Of a stretch of DNA of 57,699 nucleotides, positions 52,971 to 57,699 are shown piece after piece. The notes beneath the pieces are model-generated. The model ran no database searches. It was not told the origin of the DNA and saw nothing but the letters and a program-made list of their open reading frames with translations. Source of the DNA: Armatimonadota bacterium (lineage in GTDB: Bacteria; Armatimonadota; Fimbriimonadia; Fimbriimonadales; Fimbriimonadaceae); contig DAIDHV010000005.1 in assembly GCA_027451905.1 (NCBI GenBank), forward strand, positions 1 through 57,699. The letters are read 5' to 3'. Every line of letters starts with the position of its first letter. The first letter of the stretch is position 1. The translations under genes and the position numbers were made by a program.

Positions 52971-54938
52971 ATGCTGGTTTCCCTTTCCGACGTTTCGATT
53001 GCCTTTCAGGGTGAACCTATTCTGGAAAAGGTCAGCTTTAAAATTGAACGCAAAGAAAGGGTTGCTTTAGTTGGCAGGAATGGCACCGGCAAAACCACAA
53101 TTCTCAAGTTGATTCTTGGTGAGTTGCGTCCAGACCAAGGCTCGGTTTCGGTTGCGGCTGGCGCAAAAATCGGATATCTGCGGCAAATGACCCCCGTCAA
53201 TGAATCCCACTCGGTGATCGAGGAAGTGCTGGGGGCACGAGCCTCTCACCTAGAGATGAAACAGAGGATTGACCGGCTAGAACTGGCTGCGGTCCGAAGT
53301 CAGCTTGATTCCGAAGAGGCCGAAGAACTTGCCCTTCTTCACCAGCGTTATCTGGAAGCAGAGGGGTACCTTGCCGAACAGCAGATTGAGTTTGTCCTGA
53401 AGCGAATGGGTTTTGCCGAATCTGAATTTCAGCGGCCGGTTGCTCAGTTAAGCGGAGGCGAACGCACACGTCTTGCCCTGGCAAGACTGCTTTTGGAAGA
53501 GCCGGATCTTTTGATTTTGGATGAACCCACCAACCACCTAGATTTGTCGGCCCTAGAGTTTCTAGAATCGTGGCTGCTGACCTTTAAAGGATCGGTGCTG
53601 ACGGTAAGTCATGATCGGAAGTTCTTAGATGCCATTGCCGAGCGGGTTATTAGCCTGGAAAATTTAACCGTCACTGCCTATCCTGGCCCCTTTGCCAAGT
53701 TTCTCCAGTTGCGCCAAGAGGCCCGAGATCGGCAGGCCATCCTCGCGAAAAAGCAGGAGCAAGAAATTGCCAAACTCGATGAATACGTGCGTCGGTTCAT
53801 GAATAGCCAGCGGACAAGCCAAGCTCGGGGACGGCTCAAAATGATGAATCGGCTTATTGCTTCCAAGGTAGAGGGCCCGTCAATGGAGCGGGGCATTAAG
53901 GGAGGGCTCAAGGCGTCTCATCGCTCTGGCCAGATTGTTGTTGAAACTCAAAAGCTGACTATCGGCTACCCAAACCTCATTTTGGGTCAAAACCTTACTT
54001 GGACTGTGCAAAACGGAGAACGGTGGGGAATCATCGGAGAAAATGGCTCCGGTAAATCAACCTTAATCAAGACCATTCTTGGCAAGCAACCGGCTTTGCA
54101 AGGCACCGCCAGAATCGGAGCCAATGTTCAGTGTGGGTACTTTAGCCAAGATGCGGTTGAGTTTGATGAGGATCAGTCTCCCTTAGATCTCCTAGTGTGG
54201 GAAAATGACCTCAGCCCAGCAGAGGCAAGAAATGTGCTGGGACGATTTCTTATTACAGGGGATGACGTTTATCGGCCGATCAAAACCCTAAGCGGAGGAG
54301 AGCGAAATAAGCTCAGCCTTGCTCAACTTACGGTGATCAGCCCCAATCTTTTGATCCTAGATGAGCCTACAAACCACCTTGACATGGACAGCCGAGATGC
54401 CCTTGCCGATATCTTACGAGACTATGATGGCACCCTCCTGGTTATAAGTCATGATCGGTGGCTATTAGAGCAAGTTTGTGATCGAACTATGGAGATAACC
54501 TCTCAAGGCATCGTGACTTTTCCGGGAGGATTCACCGACTATTGGCGGAAGCGTCATATGGCGGCTATTCCAACAAAAGACCGTGGTACCCATGTCAAAG
54601 AACCCGCTGGATCATCTTCGAAGGCTGGAAAGGGGCCAAAGAATTCACCTTCTGAAACCCAAGAATTACCGCTTTCTCCACGGGAAGTCAGCAAGGAGAT
54701 TGCAAGGATGGAGCGGGAGCTAGTTTTAGCGGAAGAGAATGTGACCCAATTAGAATCGGACCTTGCCCTGATTGAGTCTAAGCTAGAGTCCGCGGGGCCC
54801 ACCGACGATGTGCTTTCCCTTTCCATCGAACATGGAAGGGTTTCAGAACAAATAGAAGGGGCCCTTGCGGTTTGGCAGGAAGTTGCATCGAATCTTGAGG
54901 AACTGCAGGCAAGGCAAGGGGCGACGGCGCTGAAATGA
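52971..54938 (+). CDS. ABC-F family ATPase
   Basis: The product has 655 residues with two ABC domains and no membrane part. First domain: Walker A GRNGTGKTT, signature LSGGERTRLALARLLLEEPDLLILDEPTNHLD. Linker (about 245-310) with a charged arm helix. Second domain: GENGSGKST, LSGGERNKLSLAQL and LLILDEPTNHLDMDS. A C-terminal coiled coil (about 560-650, SKEIARMERELVLAEENVTQLESDLALIESKLES) fits Uup/EttA-like members. These proteins act on the ribosome at E-site or exit-tunnel positions. It is in a run with serA and recN. Confidence 0.93.
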   Translation: MLVSLSDVSIAFQGEPILEKVSFKIERKERVALVGRNGTGKTTILKLILGELRPDQGSVSVAAGAKIGYLRQMTPVNESHSVIEEVLGARASHLEMKQRIDRLELAAVRSQLDSEEAEELALLHQRYLEAEGYLAEQQIEFVLKRMGFAESEFQRPVAQLSGGERTRLALARLLLEEPDLLILDEPTNHLDLSALEFLESWLLTFKGSVLTVSHDRKFLDAIAERVISLENLTVTAYPGPFAKFLQLRQEARDRQAILAKKQEQEIAKLDEYVRRFMNSQRTSQARGRLKMMNRLIASKVEGPSMERGIKGGLKASHRSGQIVVETQKLTIGYPNLILGQNLTWTVQNGERWGIIGENGSGKSTLIKTILGKQPALQGTARIGANVQCGYFSQDAVEFDEDQSPLDLLVWENDLSPAEARNVLGRFLITGDDVYRPIKTLSGGERNKLSLAQLTVISPNLLILDEPTNHLDMDSRDALADILRDYDGTLLVISHDRWLLEQVCDRTMEITSQGIVTFPGGFTDYWRKRHMAAIPTKDRGTHVKEPAGSSSKAGKGPKNSPSETQELPLSPREVSKEIARMERELVLAEENVTQLESDLALIESKLESAGPTDDVLSLSIEHGRVSEQIEGALAVWQEVASNLEELQARQGATALK

Positions 54939-54945
54939 AAGAGAC

Positions 54946-56592
54946 ATGATTCGTACACTTTCTGTTGAAAATCTTGCGATTATCGAATCAGTCAAGATTG
55001 AATTGGGGGAAGGGTTTACGGTTTTTTCGGGGGAAACAGGAGCCGGAAAGTCGTTGCTTGTCGATGCAATGCAACTTGCCTTGGGGGGTAGAGCAGATTC
55101 CCTCCAAGTGAGAACCGGCAATGAGCGCGCGGTTATTCAAATGGTGATCCACTCTTCGGACGAGGAAAGTGGCAACCCACCTCAGCAAATCGAAAGGGAG
55201 ATTTACCGAGAGGGAAGATCGGTGGCAAAGGTTGATGGCAAGGTTATGCCGGTAGCTTCACTGCGAGAAATCGGCAAATCTTTGGTCGATCTTCATGGCC
55301 AGCATGACCATCAGCAGTTGCTCAATCAAGAAACTCACGGAGAAACCCTCGATGCATGGTTAGGTGAGGCAGCGCTGAGCCTGAAACTAGATTTGGGTGA
55401 AAAATGGGATCAATACACGATTCAGGCTAGAAGGCTGGATTCATTAAGAAAAGGGCGCAGAGAATGGGAACGTCAGGTCGATAGCCTCCGCTATCAAATT
55501 GAAGAAATAGAAGAGATTTGTCCCGCGGTTGGCGAATTCGAGCAGCTTGAAATTCAGATTTCCAAGCTCAAAAATGCAGAAGGTTTGGCTCGTGCCGTTT
55601 CCGACGCTTTGGCTCTATTGGCAGACAACGAGGAAAACGCCACGGATATGGCAGCATCGGCGGCAAAGAGTCTTGGCTCGGCTCTCAAAATGGATGGATC
55701 GTTGGCGGGACTGGCAGACACGCTGAACGACTCCGTGATCTTGATGCAAGATGCGGCTCATGATTTGCGGGCCTATTTGGACGGGATTGATGCAAGCCCT
55801 CAGCTGCTAGACGAGTGTCAGGCAAGGTTAGACGGTTTGATCAAACTGCGGCGAAAGTACGGCGAAGATGAGCACGAGGTCTTGACTCATCTTGCAAGGT
55901 GCCAGCAAGAACTGCAAGAGCTCACCGAGTTTTCAGGAGATGAAGAATCACTCTCTGCCGATGTGGATGCCAAAGAAGAAATTGCCTTGGAGGCTGCCAG
56001 AAAACTATCCGATTTGCGGCGAAGTTCGGCGTCTCGATTTGAAGACGCGGTTCTCAAAAGTTTGCGAGAATTGGTTATGGAAAATGCTGCCTTTGAGGTT
56101 GTCCAGGTTCCAAGTGAACTCAGCCGCAATGGGATTGACCGCATTGAGTTCTACTTTAGTGCCAATGCGGGCGAGCCGGCCAAGCCTCTTGCAAAAATCG
56201 CGAGCGGCGGTGAAATGAGCCGCGTCATGTTAGCCCTCAAGACCGCTTTGGCAGGTCGGGCAGGGGTTCCAACCCTAGTTTTTGATGAGGTTGATGCGGG
56301 ACTAAGCGGCCAAGCCGCGGCGGCAATGGCGAGGCTGTTGCGCCAGCTTGGCAACCATTACCAAGTGCTTGTTATCTCCCACCTGCCGCAAATTTGCGCT
56401 CAGGCGGGTTCTCATTTTAAGATTGAGAAGGTAGTCAGGGGTGGTCGAACCGTGACGGTGGTTAAAGAAGTCGTAGGTTCGGCTCGCGAAGAGGAAATCG
56501 CGAGGCTGGTGGCAGGCGAAGAAATAACAACGGCAAGCCTTGCTCATGCTCGAGAACTTTTGGGGACCTCATCCAAACCGCAGTCGGCTTGA
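54946..56592 (+). CDS. recN: DNA repair ATPase RecN
   Basis: The product has 548 residues of the SMC-like family. N-terminal Walker A GETGAGKSLLVDAMQLALGGRAD is followed by LVDLHGQHDHQQLLNQ. Central coiled coils cover about 155-360. The C-terminal half has KIASGGEMSRVMLALK (signature) and TLVFDEVDAGLSGQAAAAM (Walker B), with HLPQICAQAGSHF after. RecN joins broken DNA ends in double-strand-break repair. The start lies seven bases after the ABC-F stop, so it is probably the third gene of the serA operon. Confidence 0.95.
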   Translation: MIRTLSVENLAIIESVKIELGEGFTVFSGETGAGKSLLVDAMQLALGGRADSLQVRTGNERAVIQMVIHSSDEESGNPPQQIEREIYREGRSVAKVDGKVMPVASLREIGKSLVDLHGQHDHQQLLNQETHGETLDAWLGEAALSLKLDLGEKWDQYTIQARRLDSLRKGRREWERQVDSLRYQIEEIEEICPAVGEFEQLEIQISKLKNAEGLARAVSDALALLADNEENATDMAASAAKSLGSALKMDGSLAGLADTLNDSVILMQDAAHDLRAYLDGIDASPQLLDECQARLDGLIKLRRKYGEDEHEVLTHLARCQQELQELTEFSGDEESLSADVDAKEEIALEAARKLSDLRRSSASRFEDAVLKSLRELVMENAAFEVVQVPSELSRNGIDRIEFYFSANAGEPAKPLAKIASGGEMSRVMLALKTALAGRAGVPTLVFDEVDAGLSGQAAAAMARLLRQLGNHYQVLVISHLPQICAQAGSHFKIEKVVRGGRTVTVVKEVVGSAREEEIARLVAGEEITTASLAHARELLGTSSKPQSA

Positions 56593-56841
56593 GTCGACGG
56601 ACTCTCAATAGATGGATTTATGAGACTTCTCGTTGAAGGTAAAAGCAATCAGGACTATGAGACTTACCGGCCCTCAAAAGTTTGACAAATAGGTTAACCC
56701 CGCAAATATACTAGTTTTCGTTATGTTAAGCCTCTTGGGGTTTTCAATTAACAATCTTTGAATTACAATGAAGTAAACTTAGCAATTCAAGTTTTTTAAT
56801 TCAATGCCTAAGGGCATCACTCCAAATTGGACATCTTTGAT

Positions 56842-57576
56842 ATGAAATACACCCAGCATCTTGCAATCTCTGCAATCGGAACATTAGTATTGGCTTCTTC
56901 GAGTTTGGCTCAACAGAGTCAAGTGGACCTGTCGGGAATTTTCTCCAGTGACATGCAAACTTGGACCGGCGGATCCAATTACCAGTACGGCAATTCAACT
57001 TTGAATGTCAATGGGATTAATTTTAATATCGGCCTCTATAATGGGCAGGCAAACACGACTGGTGTCGCCACATCGGGAACACCCGATAACGTGATGTCGG
57101 TGAGCACGTCAATTCTGGTAGGAAATACAACCACCGCTCTTTACACCCTTGCCAACAGCGCCTGGGGCACCGCCGGCAATTTTGATGGATCGGTTGAGGT
57201 CTATGGGCAAAATGGAGAAACCTACACTTACAACTACACGGAAGGCTTCAATATCCGAGATCATTACAACGGTAGCTATACAAATACGCTAAGCGATGCA
57301 AGCGTAATTTCAACCTACTTCAACAACAAGCAAAGTTCAAGCAACTCCAACTTTGGGCCGGATCGATGGGATATGCAAACCATCGTTCTGCCAGTTTCTT
57401 TCCAAGGCGATATTATCACCAAGATTCAGTTTATCAACTCGTCCAGCATTGGTAATCCTCAAGGAGAGCCGGCTTGGGTCGCGGCAACCGTGGCAGCCGT
57501 GCCCGAGCCAATGGATATGCTTTCCTTGGCAGTGCCAATGGGTCTGTTTTTGATTCGGAAGCGCAAAACTCGGTAG
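56842..57576 (+). CDS. PEP-CTERM sorting-signal protein
   Basis: The product has 244 residues. A signal peptide (MKYTQHLAISAIGTLVLASSSLAQ) is followed by an Asn/Ser/Thr/Gly/Tyr-rich beta domain with many short turns. The C-terminal PEP-CTERM signal has VPEPMDML, a hydrophobic stretch (SLAVPMGLFLI) and the basic end RKRKTR. It is expected on the cell surface after exosortase processing. ATG 56842 opens the signal peptide; the TTG at 56827 is less likely. The 249 bases upstream of this ATG are AT-rich and hold its promoter region. No related gene is adjacent. Confidence 0.85.
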   Translation: MKYTQHLAISAIGTLVLASSSLAQQSQVDLSGIFSSDMQTWTGGSNYQYGNSTLNVNGINFNIGLYNGQANTTGVATSGTPDNVMSVSTSILVGNTTTALYTLANSAWGTAGNFDGSVEVYGQNGETYTYNYTEGFNIRDHYNGSYTNTLSDASVISTYFNNKQSSSNSNFGPDRWDMQTIVLPVSFQGDIITKIQFINSSSIGNPQGEPAWVAATVAAVPEPMDMLSLAVPMGLFLIRKRKTR

Positions 57577-57699
57577 TTGGATTAACAACCGCCCCTTGTT
57601 TTTGGCTCCTACGGGGTCATTGCTCTCCATCCCCGTGCCTTCCTCATAACGCTTCGCGATGAAAGGAAGGGAGCCTAAAATTCCCCTCCTTTCCACCTT

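Overview
The window reads as chromosomal DNA of a free-living, Gram-negative-type bacterium, most likely a member of the Armatimonadota (Fimbriimonadia-like). This placement is inferred from protein character, not from a marker search. The supporting signs are two PEP-CTERM proteins, an LptA/OstA-like LPS-transport protein (so an outer membrane), a fused sugar-binding protein/permease, many secreted carbohydrate-active enzymes, and a complete coproporphyrin-dependent haem operon.

Layout. 1-1602 (-) is a large secreted protein cut by the window edge. Its signal-peptide region carries five TCAAC repeats that put the start codon out of frame. 1841-7364 holds proC, a sedolisin protease and a DUF5703/GH95-like glycosidase. 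7520-10958 is an accessory island at tRNA-Leu(GAG): a 44-bp copy of the tRNA 3' half lies 1,405 bp downstream, bracketing a gene interrupted by an amber codon. A small secreted protein whose promoter holds an 11-G tract follows, then an intact paralogue of the interrupted gene. 11005-15918 holds a methyltransferase, a stretch of hairpins, a GH36-type glycosidase, a decayed ArsR regulator, a thioredoxin-like protein and a PEP-CTERM protein.

16060-28173 (-) is the metabolic core. A LON-N-domain protein is followed by hemA-C-D-B-Q-L-E-Y-H and a Ycf45/SpoIIIAA-type ATPase. The haem genes make glutamate-derived haem through coproporphyrin: HemY oxidises coproporphyrinogen, HemH inserts iron and HemQ decarboxylates coprohaem. 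Most neighbours overlap by 4-19 bases. 28419-31378 (+) holds an orphan sensor kinase and a LacI regulator.

31781-34021 (+) contains two orphan RHS core fragments about 1.7 kb apart with different tails. The first has an in-frame stop and is translationally coupled to a 302-residue protein that could be an immunity protein. 34253-45881 holds typA, a TIM-barrel isomerase, a membrane protein, a GH5 glycosidase, an AraC regulator divergent from an aldo/keto reductase plus cupin pair, a fused sugar ABC protein and an FAD oxidoreductase. 45980-49599 (+) is a two-ATPase, two-permease ABC cassette. 49965-57576 holds the LptA-like gene, tRNA-Leu(CAA), serA, an ABC-F ATPase, recN and a second PEP-CTERM protein.

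Three themes stand out. First, two simple-sequence tracts look like phase-variation switches for secreted proteins. Second, the accessory patches are decaying: the tRNA-flanked cassette, the RHS fragments and the ArsR relic. Third, several genes have a TANNNT -10 element so close to the start codon that leaderless or near-leaderless transcripts are likely.
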